Positions 17,793 to 26,612 of a stretch of DNA of 64,000 nucleotides are shown here, piece by piece. The DNA is from Pantoea eucalypti (GTDB taxonomy: Bacteria; Pseudomonadota; Gammaproteobacteria; Enterobacterales; Enterobacteriaceae). The stretch lies in the NCBI RefSeq assembly GCF_009646115.1, contig NZ_CP045722.1, positions 74,726-138,725 on the forward strand, given 5' to 3'. The stretch's first letter is position 1. Each line of letters begins with the position of its first letter. The notes under the pieces were generated by a model, which saw only the letters and a program-made list of their open reading frames with translations, was not told where the DNA came from and ran no database searches. The translations under genes and the position numbers were made by a program.

Positions 17793-18797
17793 TTATCCTG
17801 GTGTCCTGGCGTCCTTCTTTCCCACTTTATTATTGGCCATCACTGGCTCAGAACCACGAAACGTTCGACGCCACTCACTGGGTGAAACACCAAACCGCGA
17901 TTTAAAACGCTGACGAAATGAAACCGGCGACTCAAAACCCACCTTTTCGGCCACACTTTCAATATTCATAGTGGTTGTTTCCAATAGCCACTGGCTGCGT
18001 TGAAGGCGCTCAGCCGTCAGCCACTCCCCCAGAGACATGCCCGTTGCTCTTTGGAAGTGACGGGTCAGCGTTCGCCGGCTCATGCTGAGCCTGCGCGAGA
18101 GGGAATCAAGATTCTGCGGCTTATGCAGATTCTCCCGCAGTGACGCCAGCAGTGCATTAATCTTACTGTCACGCGTTGTTTCCGGAACCGGACGCTTAAT
18201 AAACTGCGCCTGACCGCCTTCACGGTAGGGCGGCACCACCATTCGTCTCGCTACCCGATTGGCAATGGCACTACCATAGTGATGACGGATGATATCCAGA
18301 CAGCAGTCGATCCCTGCAGCGGTACCAGCAGAGGTTATCAGACGATCGTCACGGGCATAGAGCGCGTTGCTATCGAGCTGAACGGCCGGAAAGCGGGAAC
18401 TGAAGTCCTGCTCAAATTCCCAGTGTGTGGCAGCCCGGTGCTGATCAAGTAAACCTGCATAAGCCAGTACATATGTGCCCAGACACAGTCCAACGACTTC
18501 CGCACCACGCTGCCAGGCCGCTACCAGCTTATTAAGCAGCACCTGCGCCGGTTTTTCAGCCGGATTGTGCCAGTAGGGAACTATAATAATCGCCGCCTGA
18601 TCAAGGAGTTCAGGGCCATGCTCTACGGTGATTGACAGTCCCATATCGGAACGAACCACGCCAGGTTTTTCTGCAAAAACATCAACCTGAAACAGCGCCT
18701 GCTGTGGCATAGCCGATCCAAATAAAATGCAGGGAACTGAAAAGTGAAATAGACTAAAACCTGCGGTTGCCAGCACTGCGACTCTGAGCCCAGCCAT
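17793..18797 (-). CDS. GlxA family AraC-type transcriptional regulator
   Basis: 334 residues in two domains. Residues 1-170 resemble the DJ-1/PfpI amidotransferase-like fold (LRVAVLATAGFSLFHFSVPC at the start, VVGLCLGTYVLAYAGLLD around the nucleophile-elbow cysteine). Residues about 215-315 are an AraC helix-turn-helix pair (LSRRLSMSRRTLTRHFQ and VAEKVGFESPVSFRQRFKSRFGVSPSEWRR). This layout is that of GlxA/FtrA-type regulators, whose ligands are mostly unknown. It lies 89 bp downstream of a metallohydrolase gene on the same strand and may be cotranscribed with it. Confidence 0.92.
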   Translation of the reverse strand: MAGLRVAVLATAGFSLFHFSVPCILFGSAMPQQALFQVDVFAEKPGVVRSDMGLSITVEHGPELLDQAAIIIVPYWHNPAEKPAQVLLNKLVAAWQRGAEVVGLCLGTYVLAYAGLLDQHRAATHWEFEQDFSSRFPAVQLDSNALYARDDRLITSAGTAAGIDCCLDIIRHHYGSAIANRVARRMVVPPYREGGQAQFIKRPVPETTRDSKINALLASLRENLHKPQNLDSLSRRLSMSRRTLTRHFQRATGMSLGEWLTAERLQRSQWLLETTTMNIESVAEKVGFESPVSFRQRFKSRFGVSPSEWRRTFRGSEPVMANNKVGKKDARTPG

Positions 18798-18886
18798 TAT
18801 CTTCCCTCACTGTACACGCATGGCGGTGGAAACCGATTGTAAAGCACAAGCCGTTCACAAAGCGCCTGTGTTTAGTGAAGGGCCGA

Positions 18887-19666
18887 TTAGAACGTCATGG
18901 AGTCACCATCTTCCGGGATCAGCACTTTGTCAGCAATACCCTGTTCTGAGGTATAGGCGCGCAGTTCAGCACGTGTCAACAGGCAGTGGTTGATGGCTTC
19001 CATATGAGAAGCAACAACTATCACGCCAGGGAGGATGTTCAGGGTACGCAGCGTATCCTCTTTGCCCATAATAATCGGACCATAGAGATCGTTGGTAGCA
19101 TTGCCAATATTTAACACCACAACCTGCGGCTGGAAACGTTGCAGACTTCTGACATAAGGTTTGACCCACACCGTATCGCCAGCAACATACAGCGTTTTTT
19201 CTGCCGGATGAGTAAACACCAGACCACAGGCATCACCCAGAATCTCGCCCATTGCTTTGTCAGCATACAATGCATTACTGCCATGCTGCCCATCGGTTTT
19301 ATATAGAGTGAGACCATCGATGAAACGGTTTTCATCCTGCAGCATCCGCACGTTTTCAAAACCCTGTGACCGAAGCAGCGCAGCATCACTTTCATTCTGG
19401 CTGTAAATCATCATATTCTTTGGCACCTGCTGTTGCGCAGCTTCATCCCAGTGATCGGCATGGGTGTGGGTGATGATGACCGCATCTACTGCCAGCAGTT
19501 CGTCCAGCGGGACTGGCAGATCTACCATCGGATTTCTGAGGTGAGGTCGGGCATTGCCGGCAAAGCCTGGCCAGGCCTCTTTTTCGGCCAGCATAGGATC
19601 GATAAGGAATTTTTTTCCTGCATACTCCAGTAACAGCGTAGCGTTGCGAATTTGGGTTAGCTTCAT
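18887..19666 (-). CDS. MBL-fold metallohydrolase (UlaG-like)
   Basis: 259 residues. The zinc-site motif HTHADHWD (about residues 56-63) is the HxHxDH signature of metallo-beta-lactamase-fold hydrolases, and later metal ligands are visible in LYVAGDTVW and VVASHMEAINH. The N-terminus KLTQIRNATLLLEYAGKKFLIDPM matches the UlaG-like group. I chose the start at 19666 (MKLTQIR), since GGAG lies eight bases upstream; the frame also opens four codons earlier. The substrate is unknown. It precedes the GlxA-type regulator and may form an operon with it. Confidence 0.9.
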   Translation of the reverse strand: MKLTQIRNATLLLEYAGKKFLIDPMLAEKEAWPGFAGNARPHLRNPMVDLPVPLDELLAVDAVIITHTHADHWDEAAQQQVPKNMMIYSQNESDAALLRSQGFENVRMLQDENRFIDGLTLYKTDGQHGSNALYADKAMGEILGDACGLVFTHPAEKTLYVAGDTVWVKPYVRSLQRFQPQVVVLNIGNATNDLYGPIIMGKEDTLRTLNILPGVIVVASHMEAINHCLLTRAELRAYTSEQGIADKVLIPEDGDSMTF

Positions 19667-20125
19667 GCCAGGCTCCATAAACAGTTTCAGTAAAATCAGC
19701 CAGCTTTACTGGCGCTTATGCGATTACTTTACGTCACTGTTCATCGTGTGCATGACAGGCCCAAAGGTCAGCATTCGATGGGATCGGGCCAAAATGTGAA
19801 ATTATCTTTTGGCAGGTGGGAGAACTGGTCTCAAAGAGCGGACCAATGACGGTCGGGCTGCTGCAAGGGAGTCCGCTGTGAAGTTCGGCTGAAAACCACA
19901 CAGTGCGACATTATCAGCACTGAGATTCATCCGCCCGGGGCAGTCATTTAAAACAGCGGCAGAGAAAACGGGCATATCCCGCGCCACATATTTCCGTCCG
20001 AAACGAAAATTAAAACCAATTCATTCCATTGATTTAAATCAATAAAAACTCAATTGGCATTTCCGCCATAAAGGAACAGAAGGCGATAATCCCTGCTCTT
20101 TAATCACGAAACAGGAGTTCACAGA
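19667..20125. other. Intergenic region before hcp
   Basis: About 460 bp. A 61-codon minus-strand frame at 19802-19987 has no ribosome site and no recognisable sequence. The last 100 bp before hcp are AT-rich and probably hold its promoter. Confidence 0.5.
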
Positions 20126-20617
20126 ATGGCTATCCCTGTTTATTTATGGCTGAAGGATGATGGTGGAAATCCCGTCAAAGGCTCTGTTGATGTGCAGCAA
20201 CGAGAAGGAAGTATAGAAATAACCGCACTGGCTCACGGCATATGACTCCCTACGGATAATCTGTCCGGTAAGATAACGGCCACTCGCGAGCATGCGCCCT
20301 TTATGCTGACCAAAGCGCTGGACTCTTCAAGTCCATACCTTTATCAGTTCGTCAGCGCCGGAAAGCTTTTAAAGTCTGCCGAGCTTAAATTCTATCGCAT
20401 TAATTACGCCGGACAGAAAGAAGAATATTTTAACGTATTTATTGAAAATGTCCGCATTACCTGTGTCGTACCCTTTATGGAAGATGTTAAGGACCGGGAT
20501 TACGAACGTCACGATCACCTTGAAGTGCTCGAAATGACGTATGAAAAAATCACCTGGAAATATCTGGACGGCAATATTATTCACTCTGATTCCTGGAAAG
20601 AGCGTAGCGCGGCATAG
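20126..20617 (+). pseudogene. hcp: Hcp family type VI secretion tube protein, interrupted by an in-frame UGA
   Basis: From ATG 20126, preceded by AGGAG, the frame encodes MAIPVYLWLKDDGGNPVKGS and on to codon 39, then meets TGA (20243-20245), then continues in the same frame for 124 more codons to 20617. The reconstructed 163-residue protein has the Hcp layout: N-terminal strands, LPTDNLSGKITATREHAPFM and a C-terminal strand ITWKYLDGN. At the stop position related Hcp proteins usually have R (HG-x-RLPTDN), so a single CGA-to-TGA change is the simplest explanation. No frameshift or other damage is visible. It is orphan: no T6SS baseplate or sheath genes occur in the window. Confidence 0.85.
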
Positions 20618-20628
20618 GAGAACAACAT

Positions 20629-20990
20629 ATGGCATGGATATACCACCAGAGTACCGGCGAACTGTGGCACCGCGGTAAGTTAATGGGTAAAGGTTATTCA
20701 GGGAGCCTGACCCAAAAAAAAACCCGGATCGTCAACACGTTAAAGGTATGGGGCCAATTCCTCGCGGTACCTGGCATATTGGCGGACATACCAGTTCAAA
20801 GGGACCATTTACCATAATTTTGACACAAACCTCTGGCGAAAGTTATGGCCGCTCTTTATTTCGTATACACGGTGAAAGGAAGCCGCCGAAAGTACATGGA
20901 TTCGCTTCTGAGGGTTGCATAATCCTTGGGCCGGTTATTCGCACAAAAATCATTCAGTCAACAGATAAAACGCTGGAGGTAGTGAGATGA
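20629..20990 (+). pseudogene. Tlde1-like T6SS L,D-transpeptidase effector, frameshifted at an A9 run
   Basis: The first frame starts at 20629 behind AGGAG and reads MAWIYHQSTGELWHRG ... GYSGSLTQKK, then runs out of frame and stops at 20817. The -1 frame continues with KNPDRQHVKGMGPIPRGTWHIGG and ends with FRIHGERKPPKVHGFASEGCI and LEVVR at 20990. Joined, these give a complete DUF2778/Tlde1-type protein of about 120 residues with its catalytic His and Cys (IHG, and SEGCI). The break lies on nine A residues (20714-20722). Tlde1 effectors attack peptidoglycan stems in the periplasm of rival cells. It follows hcp by 11 bp and overlaps the next gene by ATGA. Confidence 0.8.
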
Positions 20991-21454
20991 TTTTGCGAAT
21001 CATCTTGCTGATCGCCTGCACTATTCCGTCCTCCTGCATAGCATCATCAAATGAATGGAAAGCTTATATCCAACTGATTGAGCAGGCAGACAACAAAACG
21101 CTCCATGCGTTTCCGGGAAAAATTGACAGTATTGGTGATACCCTTGACGCTGCTCATACAGAGGAATTGACCACAGCTCTTAGCATGGCGTTAATTAAAG
21201 ATCCAATATCTGTAATTAACGCAGCCAACTCGCTGGACAAAAGTACCGACGCCTTAAAGCAGCGATTTGGCACATCAATGGTATGCGGTATACCTTTAAT
21301 CACACATGCAAATCAGATGAAAATTGAGGAGTATTTCGCGAAGGCAGAACCCGTGCTGGAAAAAGCTGGAGCTGCTGCTGCAAAATGTCTGAGCAATATG
21401 CGTGACACGATTGACGAAGTCAGACAAGAAACCGCAAAAAATTCAGGACATTAA
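20987..21454 (+). CDS. Candidate periplasmic immunity protein for the Tlde1-like effector
   Basis: 155 residues with a signal peptide (MILRIILLIACTIPSSCIAS; cleavage near residue 20), so it should act in the periplasm, where Tlde1 works. The mature part is largely helical (QLIEQADNKTLHAF, EELTTALSMALIKD, AEPVLEKAGAAAAKCL) with two conserved-looking cysteines. It begins inside the effector stop (ATGA) behind a strong GGAGG, the usual effector-immunity arrangement. Unlike hcp and the effector, it is undamaged. I infer a Tldi1-type role from position and signal peptide; I did not verify family membership. Confidence 0.72.
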   Translation: MILRIILLIACTIPSSCIASSNEWKAYIQLIEQADNKTLHAFPGKIDSIGDTLDAAHTEELTTALSMALIKDPISVINAANSLDKSTDALKQRFGTSMVCGIPLITHANQMKIEEYFAKAEPVLEKAGAAAAKCLSNMRDTIDEVRQETAKNSGH

Positions 21455-21464
21455 TCCTCAGAAC

Positions 21465-21488
21465 AAACCTGGCGCTTGCCGGGTTTTC
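21465..21488 (+). terminator. Possible terminator after the immunity gene
   Basis: AACCTGGC-GCTT-GCCGGGTTTTC forms an 8-bp stem with one mismatch followed by a short T-run, 11 bp after the immunity stop codon. Confidence 0.6.
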
Positions 21489-21614
21489 TGAACGAATACT
21501 TGTTAATAAAAACAATACATTATAATCTTAGCGTGGTTTTTTAAACTGTTGACCCTTAAACCCAATCAGCGTGATTGCGGCTGGCCTGTCTGATGGACTG
21601 CTGACAAAATAAAG

Positions 21615-21645
21615 GCAAAAAAAATGCCGCAGCAGGCTGCGGCAT
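21615..21645 (-). terminator. Terminator of ahr
   Basis: ATGCCGCAGC / GCTGCGGCAT stem, followed on the minus strand by eight T residues; it lies just after the ahr stop codon. Confidence 0.92.
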
Positions 21646-21661
21646 ATCATTTAGATTCCCA

Positions 21662-22678
21662 TCAGAAATCGGCTTTCAGTACGACACGGTAATTGGCTTT
21701 ACCGGCGCGGACGTGATCCAGCGCTTTATTGATGTCCGACATCGGGAAGAACTCAACCTGTGGGGCGATATCTGCACGGGAAGCAAGACGCAGCAGCGAG
21801 CGCAGCTGACCTGGTGAGCCGGTTGATGAACCGGTTACCGCTTTGTCGCCCAGAATCAGATCAAAAGCACTCACTTCAATCGGCTTCATCACTGCGCCCA
21901 CGGTGTGGAATTTACCCTGAGGTGCCAGCGCGGCGAAATAAGGTTTCCAGTCCAGATCGACCGCCACAGTGCTCAGAATCAGGTCAAAGCGACCCGCCTG
22001 CTGCTTCAGGGCTTCAGGATCGCGGCTGTTAACCACTTCATCTGCGCCCATATCCAGGATTGACTGCTTCTTATCTGGCGTTGAGCTGAATGCCACGACT
22101 TCTGCACCCATCGCGTGCAGGATTTTGATGGCAATATGACCCAGCCCACCGATACCGATCACACCGACGCGGCTGGTCGCCGTGATGTTACTCATCAGCA
22201 GTGGTTTAAACACGGTGATACCACCACACAGCAGCGGACCGGCGCTTGCTACATCCAGTTTTTCTGGCAGCGGGATAACCCATTGCCAGTCGGCGCGCAG
22301 CTTCTCGGCAAAACCACCTTTGTTCATGATGGTCGGGATGCTGCCCTGCTGACAGTTAACCTGCTCGCCGTTAATACAGGCATCGCAGTGCTGACAGCTT
22401 TTTGCTGTCCAGCCGATTCCTACACGCTGGCCGATTGAAAGACCTTTATTTTTGGCCGCTTCGCCCAGGGCAGAAACCCGACCAATTACTTCATGTCCTG
22501 CAATCACCGGGAACTGAGAGATGCCCCACTCGTTATCGATCATCGACAGGTCTGAGTGGCAGACGCCACAATATTCGACCTGGACTTCGACTTCTTCGGC
22601 TGCCAGCTCGGCGGCATCGTACTCATAGAGTTCAAGGGCCTGGCCAGCCTGCATGGCTGCATAACTTTTAATTTTCAT
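21662..22678 (-). CDS. ahr: Zinc-dependent NADPH aldehyde reductase/alcohol dehydrogenase Ahr
   Basis: 338 residues, close in sequence and length to E. coli Ahr (YjgB, 339). Catalytic zinc ligands: C37 ([10 protein letters not shown]), H in GHEVIG and the later cysteine in LLCGGIT; structural zinc: four cysteines in [16 protein letters not shown]. The NAD(P)-binding Rossmann motif is [15 protein letters not shown] (about residues 169-183). The enzyme reduces a range of aldehydes with NADPH in the cytoplasm. It is a single-gene transcript with its own terminator. Being on the plasmid, it may detoxify plant aldehydes, but that is inference. Confidence 0.92.
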   Translation of the reverse strand: MKIKSYAAMQAGQALELYEYDAAELAAEEVEVQVEYCGVCHSDLSMIDNEWGISQFPVIAGHEVIGRVSALGEAAKNKGLSIGQRVGIGWTAKSCQHCDACINGEQVNCQQGSIPTIMNKGGFAEKLRADWQWVIPLPEKLDVASAGPLLCGGITVFKPLLMSNITATSRVGVIGIGGLGHIAIKILHAMGAEVVAFSSTPDKKQSILDMGADEVVNSRDPEALKQQAGRFDLILSTVAVDLDWKPYFAALAPQGKFHTVGAVMKPIEVSAFDLILGDKAVTGSSTGSPGQLRSLLRLASRADIAPQVEFFPMSDINKALDHVRAGKANYRVVLKADF

Positions 22679-22782
22679 TCATACCTCTGCGTGATTAATC
22701 ACAGACAAGTGTAACAACTGAAAGCCGGCCTTGCCTGGCCGTTGCGCTTACACCGCACTTTTTTGTTTTTTATTCAGATAAT

Positions 22783-24756
22783 TCAGCCTTTAACCTGCGC
22801 ACCTGAAAGAGTTTGTAACACCTTGAGCTGCGCAACGGCTTCCTGCATCGCATCCATTCCCTGCGTCAGTTCGCGCAGGCTGCCGAGGTGCTTCGCGATG
22901 TCGGCGCGCTCATGACGCGTCTGCTGGTTCATCGCCGCCAGCGTATCGGCTGCTGAAATACTGCGCTCTGCCATCTGCGCGGCGGTCTGCGCCGAATCAC
23001 TGGCCACCAGCCGGATGCGTGAGATGGTGCTGACTGCCTCACCGATGTTACTGGCTGTGGCTTCAGCCTGCTCTTTCGATGAATGCGCCAGACGCCGGAC
23101 TTCGCCCGCGACCACGGCAAATCCGCGGCCAGCCTCGCCCGCACGTGCCGCTTCTACTGCGGCATTCAGCGCCAGAATGTTGGTCTGGAAAGCAATATTG
23201 CTGATGCCATGCGTAATCTCATTGATGCCGTTGGAGATTTTTTCCAGATCGTCCAACCCATCGTCCAGTCGTCCCTGAGCCTGCTGACTCTCAGTGGCGA
23301 TATTGCTGATATTACGGATGCTGCTTTCTGCCAGGCTCAACGTTTCACCCTGGCTCTGGGTAGCCGTTTCCAGCACTGGCAACGCTTCCATCAGCGGCGT
23401 CAATGCCTGCTGATAGTTGATAACCCGATCAAGGACCCGCGTCTGAATACTGTTTAGCGCTTCCCAGCGACGCAACGCACGCTGCGCGTAATGTGCGGCG
23501 TAACCGGCATACTCCACCGGGAACTGGCTCATCGCTTTAACGTCATGATTAAAGAACACCAGTGCAGAGAGCGTCTGATTGATTGGCACGCCCAGAATTT
23601 CGCCAAAGCTGGAGAAGCCGGCGGCAGCGATGCCTTTAAAAAAGTGGGCGCTGTGAAGCTTATCAGCATTACCGACACGACGCAGGATACAGTCGTTCAT
23701 CAGAATCGCCGCCGGTTTGCCATGCTGCGCGGTAAAAGCCTGCCACTCCTGCTGCGTCGCTTGTTTGAAGTCTTTCTCCTCCATCAGGAACAGCCGGTCA
23801 CCAAACTCGAGGTCACAAAAAAACTGCACGCCACCCGATTCAATTCTGGCGATCGAGCGAATGAAGTATTCCCCGCCGACTTTAACGCCAAAGGTTAACC
23901 CTTTCAGCCGTTCGGTCAGCTGCGCTTCAGTGCAGTTAAGGTGTTCACACAGCGATGCGACAAACGGCTGCTGCTGACCCTGGCGATTAAACACAGAGGT
24001 GACGGTGCGCGCAACCGGATCGGCTTCGGCAATCAGCCAGCTCTGTTCGCGTGGCGTAAAGTTCTGACTTTTAAACGGAGCAAATGATTTTCCGGGTGCC
24101 ATCTGACAGAACATAATCACAGCTTTGCCCTGCAGCACCTTGCCACCAGTACCGATCCAGGTGCCATCAAAGGTAATTTTACCGCCCGCTGAACCGCCAA
24201 TCGCCAGGCATGGGAAACGTCCGCAGTTGTACCAGGCCTGCATCAGAAAACCTTCGGACGCGGACAATCCGTCGCAATAAATCATCGCGAAAGTACGGTC
24301 TGCCGAAAGTGGCATCCGCACCTGCAACCGCATCAGTTCCTGCTGGATGGCGGTAATACGCTGGCTGGCAGTCTGAGTGTCCGCGACATGCAGGTCGACA
24401 ATGTGCGTCTCATGGCTGGCGATCAGCGTGTCAGGCAGCCAGAGATAACTTCCCTCCGGGCCATTGCCATCACAGTAAGTACTTTGCGATCGGCTGCTGC
24501 TCAGCGCACCGTTGGAAGAGAGTGTCAGCACGGTCAAATCGGCGGAATTAAAGCGTTGCCAGGCCTGACTGACCCGCTGAAAATCGGCTTCAGGCGGAAC
24601 AAAAGTCATCAGGATCCCGCCCGCGCGCGAGCTTAACCCGATGGAAGAGAGTGATTCCGGCAGCGCACGACAATCCCAGGTGCCATTCGCTGGCTGGCTG
24701 CTACGCCTGAGACGGGCAACAGGCAGGCGACTTTTGATCGTCTTAATGATCGACAT
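22783..24756 (-). CDS. Soluble chemoreceptor with FIST sensor domain
   Basis: 657 residues. The N-terminal ~400 residues match the FIST_N and FIST_C sensor domains ([34 protein letters not shown]-like segment near 355, and FSSFGEILG); these bind small ligands such as amino acids. The C-terminal part is an MCP signalling domain with hairpin tip [36 protein letters not shown]. There is no transmembrane segment and no signal peptide, so the receptor should be cytoplasmic. There is no CheR-tether pentapeptide. No chemotaxis kinase genes are in the window; it presumably feeds host CheA. Confidence 0.9.
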   Translation of the reverse strand: MSIIKTIKSRLPVARLRRSSQPANGTWDCRALPESLSSIGLSSRAGGILMTFVPPEADFQRVSQAWQRFNSADLTVLTLSSNGALSSSRSQSTYCDGNGPEGSYLWLPDTLIASHETHIVDLHVADTQTASQRITAIQQELMRLQVRMPLSADRTFAMIYCDGLSASEGFLMQAWYNCGRFPCLAIGGSAGGKITFDGTWIGTGGKVLQGKAVIMFCQMAPGKSFAPFKSQNFTPREQSWLIAEADPVARTVTSVFNRQGQQQPFVASLCEHLNCTEAQLTERLKGLTFGVKVGGEYFIRSIARIESGGVQFFCDLEFGDRLFLMEEKDFKQATQQEWQAFTAQHGKPAAILMNDCILRRVGNADKLHSAHFFKGIAAAGFSSFGEILGVPINQTLSALVFFNHDVKAMSQFPVEYAGYAAHYAQRALRRWEALNSIQTRVLDRVINYQQALTPLMEALPVLETATQSQGETLSLAESSIRNISNIATESQQAQGRLDDGLDDLEKISNGINEITHGISNIAFQTNILALNAAVEAARAGEAGRGFAVVAGEVRRLAHSSKEQAEATASNIGEAVSTISRIRLVASDSAQTAAQMAERSISAADTLAAMNQQTRHERADIAKHLGSLRELTQGMDAMQEAVAQLKVLQTLSGAQVKG

Positions 24757-25331
24757 ATTATTATTTTCGCTTTTATCAGAGTAGGTTGCGCTTAAACTCG
24801 CGCTTGCTGGTGTTTTTTAAAAGGAGGGCTAAATGCAGGTCCGTTCGCGTTCAGAACTCGTCGCTGAGTACCGGGTTCATCATTGATCGGCGCGCTCAAC
24901 GCCATTGGGTTATCGCCACTAGCGGGAAAACCTTTAGCAATTGCTGTAGTTGGTTTAATGAATGAAGTTGTTACATTTTAGTAGCATAAAATAAGCCAGA
25001 ATGAGGGCCTGGCACTATTCCTGTTTATCTGTCACTCATCTGTTGCCTCTGCTTTTCGCAGCGTTTGCGTGCTACGGCGGGCAGATCCCCGCCAATCTCC
25101 CCGCGTGTCGAGCAAGGTCGCTTTACTCATAACATTCTCCTTTTTCGTCAGGCCTTTATGCGCAGTTCATCTCTCCTTACCATGCCGACGCCAGCGCTTT
25201 ATTAAAAATTAATGTCAGCATTATCAACAACTTCAGTCTGTGCATTTGCATAAACGAAGCGGACGACTATGCTTCCTGGTGTGACTAGCTAGTCCTTTTT
25301 ATCTAATGGAACATTGATATGAGGTCTTCCT
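24757..25331. other. Intergenic region before yciG
   Basis: About 570 bp. It holds the short candidate frame at 25032-25130 (listed separately) and otherwise nothing recognisable. Confidence 0.5.
25032..25130 (-). CDS. Candidate 32-codon small protein
   Basis: ATG at 25130 follows AAGGAGAATGTT, a near-ideal ribosome site. The product (starting MSKATLLDTRGDWRGSARRS) is basic and unrelated to anything I recognise. It may be a real small protein or the 5' stub of a lost gene; the good ribosome site is the only evidence. Confidence 0.3.
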   Translation of the reverse strand: MSKATLLDTRGDWRGSARRSTQTLRKAEATDE

Positions 25332-25508
25332 ATGACACAACAGAAGTACAGAGGTGGTGCCGGCAATTTTGCCAACGATCCAGAACGAGCGAGTGAAGCT
25401 GGCAGTGCAGGAGGCAAGGTCAGTGGGGGCAACTTCAGAAACGATCCTGAAAAGGCCAGGGAAGCCGGTCGGAAAGGAGGCAAGATTAGTCGACGTCCTT
25501 CTAAGTAA
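25332..25508 (+). CDS. yciG: KGG-repeat stress protein YciG
   Basis: 58 residues containing two copies of the KGG motif: KYRGGAGNFANDPERASEAG and GGNFRNDPEKAREAGRKGGK. Both the length and the repeat agree with E. coli YciG (59 residues) and other small hydrophilic general-stress proteins of the GsiB/con-10 type. GAGG precedes the ATG. The family is associated with sigma-S-dependent stress and, for YciG, motility-related phenotypes; the molecular function is unclear. Predicted to be largely disordered. Confidence 0.92.
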   Translation: MTQQKYRGGAGNFANDPERASEAGSAGGKVSGGNFRNDPEKAREAGRKGGKISRRPSK

Positions 25509-25582
25509 TTCTGAATAAAGCGCTTTAGGACGTATTACGCCATGGAGTGGCATCTCTTCCGTTAACACTCAGAATAGGTTCA

Positions 25583-26479
25583 TCATTCCCCCTCTTTTAG
25601 CCTTAACGCCTCTCTGACCAGGTTAAAAGCCGGTGAATGCTGCTTGCGGCTGGGATAATAGAGATAATAACCGGGAAACGGTTCGCACCAGCGCTCCAGC
25701 ACCCGGATCAGCGTGCCCTGCTCCAGCCCTTCTGCGACTTCCTGTTCAGGCAGAAAAGCAATTCCCAAACCGGCCACTGCCGCTTCTGCAATGTGTGCCG
25801 AAGTGTTGAAGGTTAACTGTCCATTTACCCGCACATTCAACGGCCCTTCTTCTCCGTCAAAATCCCAGACATACAACCCACCCGCTGTTGCCTGTCGCAT
25901 ATTAATGCAGTTGTGATGCAGCAGATCGTGTGGGACCTGAGGCGCAGCATGACGACGAAAATAGTCTGGCGCCGCCACCGCAGCCATTCGTAACGGTGGG
26001 GTTATGGGCATCGCCACCATATCTTTATCAATTGTGTCACCCATTCTGACTCCGGCATCAAACCGATCGGCCACGATGTTTCGCAAGCCATGATTCGCAT
26101 CGAATTCGAGTCGGATATCCGGATAAGCCTCCAGCAGTGGCGTCAGTTTTGGCAGCAGGAGTGAACTGAGAATATGCGGGCCACAAGTGATGCGTACCGT
26201 GCCGGCGGGCTTGTCACGCATCGCAGTCAGCATATCCAGCTCCGCCTCAATTTCATCGAATCGATTGCCAATCGCCAGGATTAACCGTTCACCTGCTGCG
26301 GTCGGTGAGACGTTCCGCGTCGTGCGGGTCAGCAGCCGAATTTCCATCCGGTTTTCCAGGGCAGTAATCGTCTGACTCAGCGCGGGCTGCGTAACGCCCA
26401 GCAGTGCCGCTGCACGGGTAAAGCTGCCCTCACGCGCTACGGTAATAAAAGCCTGCAGATCATTCATGTTGCGCTTCAT
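25583..26479 (-). CDS. LysR family transcriptional regulator
   Basis: 298 residues. The winged helix-turn-helix occupies residues about 5-64 (LQAFITVAREGSFTRAAALLGVTQPALSQTITALE), and the rest is the LysR substrate-binding domain (SSLLLPKLTPLLEAYPDIRLEF). GGGAGCGC precedes the ATG at 26479. It is divergent from the MFS gene, separated by about 130 bp containing a dyad that may be its operator. LysR regulators commonly control the divergent gene, so control of the MFS transporter and hydrolase is inferred. The inducer is unknown. Confidence 0.92.
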   Translation of the reverse strand: MKRNMNDLQAFITVAREGSFTRAAALLGVTQPALSQTITALENRMEIRLLTRTTRNVSPTAAGERLILAIGNRFDEIEAELDMLTAMRDKPAGTVRITCGPHILSSLLLPKLTPLLEAYPDIRLEFDANHGLRNIVADRFDAGVRMGDTIDKDMVAMPITPPLRMAAVAAPDYFRRHAAPQVPHDLLHHNCINMRQATAGGLYVWDFDGEEGPLNVRVNGQLTFNTSAHIAEAAVAGLGIAFLPEQEVAEGLEQGTLIRVLERWCEPFPGYYLYYPSRKQHSPAFNLVREALRLKEGE

Positions 26480-26502
26480 GTTGCGCTCCCATTGGTGGAT
26501 TC

Positions 26503-26517
26503 ATAACCGCTGGTTAT
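26503..26517. promoter_or_regulatory. Candidate LysR operator
   Basis: ATAACC-GCT-GGTTAT is a perfect 15-bp dyad in the divergent intergenic region, 24 bp upstream of the lysR start. LysR-type boxes are A/T-flanked dyads of this size. Function is inferred from position. Confidence 0.5.
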
Positions 26518-26612
26518 AACCCCATTAAGGATTCATTAGCTAGTCAATATAAAGTTAAACCGTAAAATTTCCTGAGTTCATCATGACCCCCAACAATGAA
26601 ACAGGATTCAGC

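Noticed and set aside
19802..19987. 61-codon minus-strand frame before hcp
   Set aside because: No ribosome site or recognisable sequence; it could be a relic of a neighbour gene, but nothing supports it.
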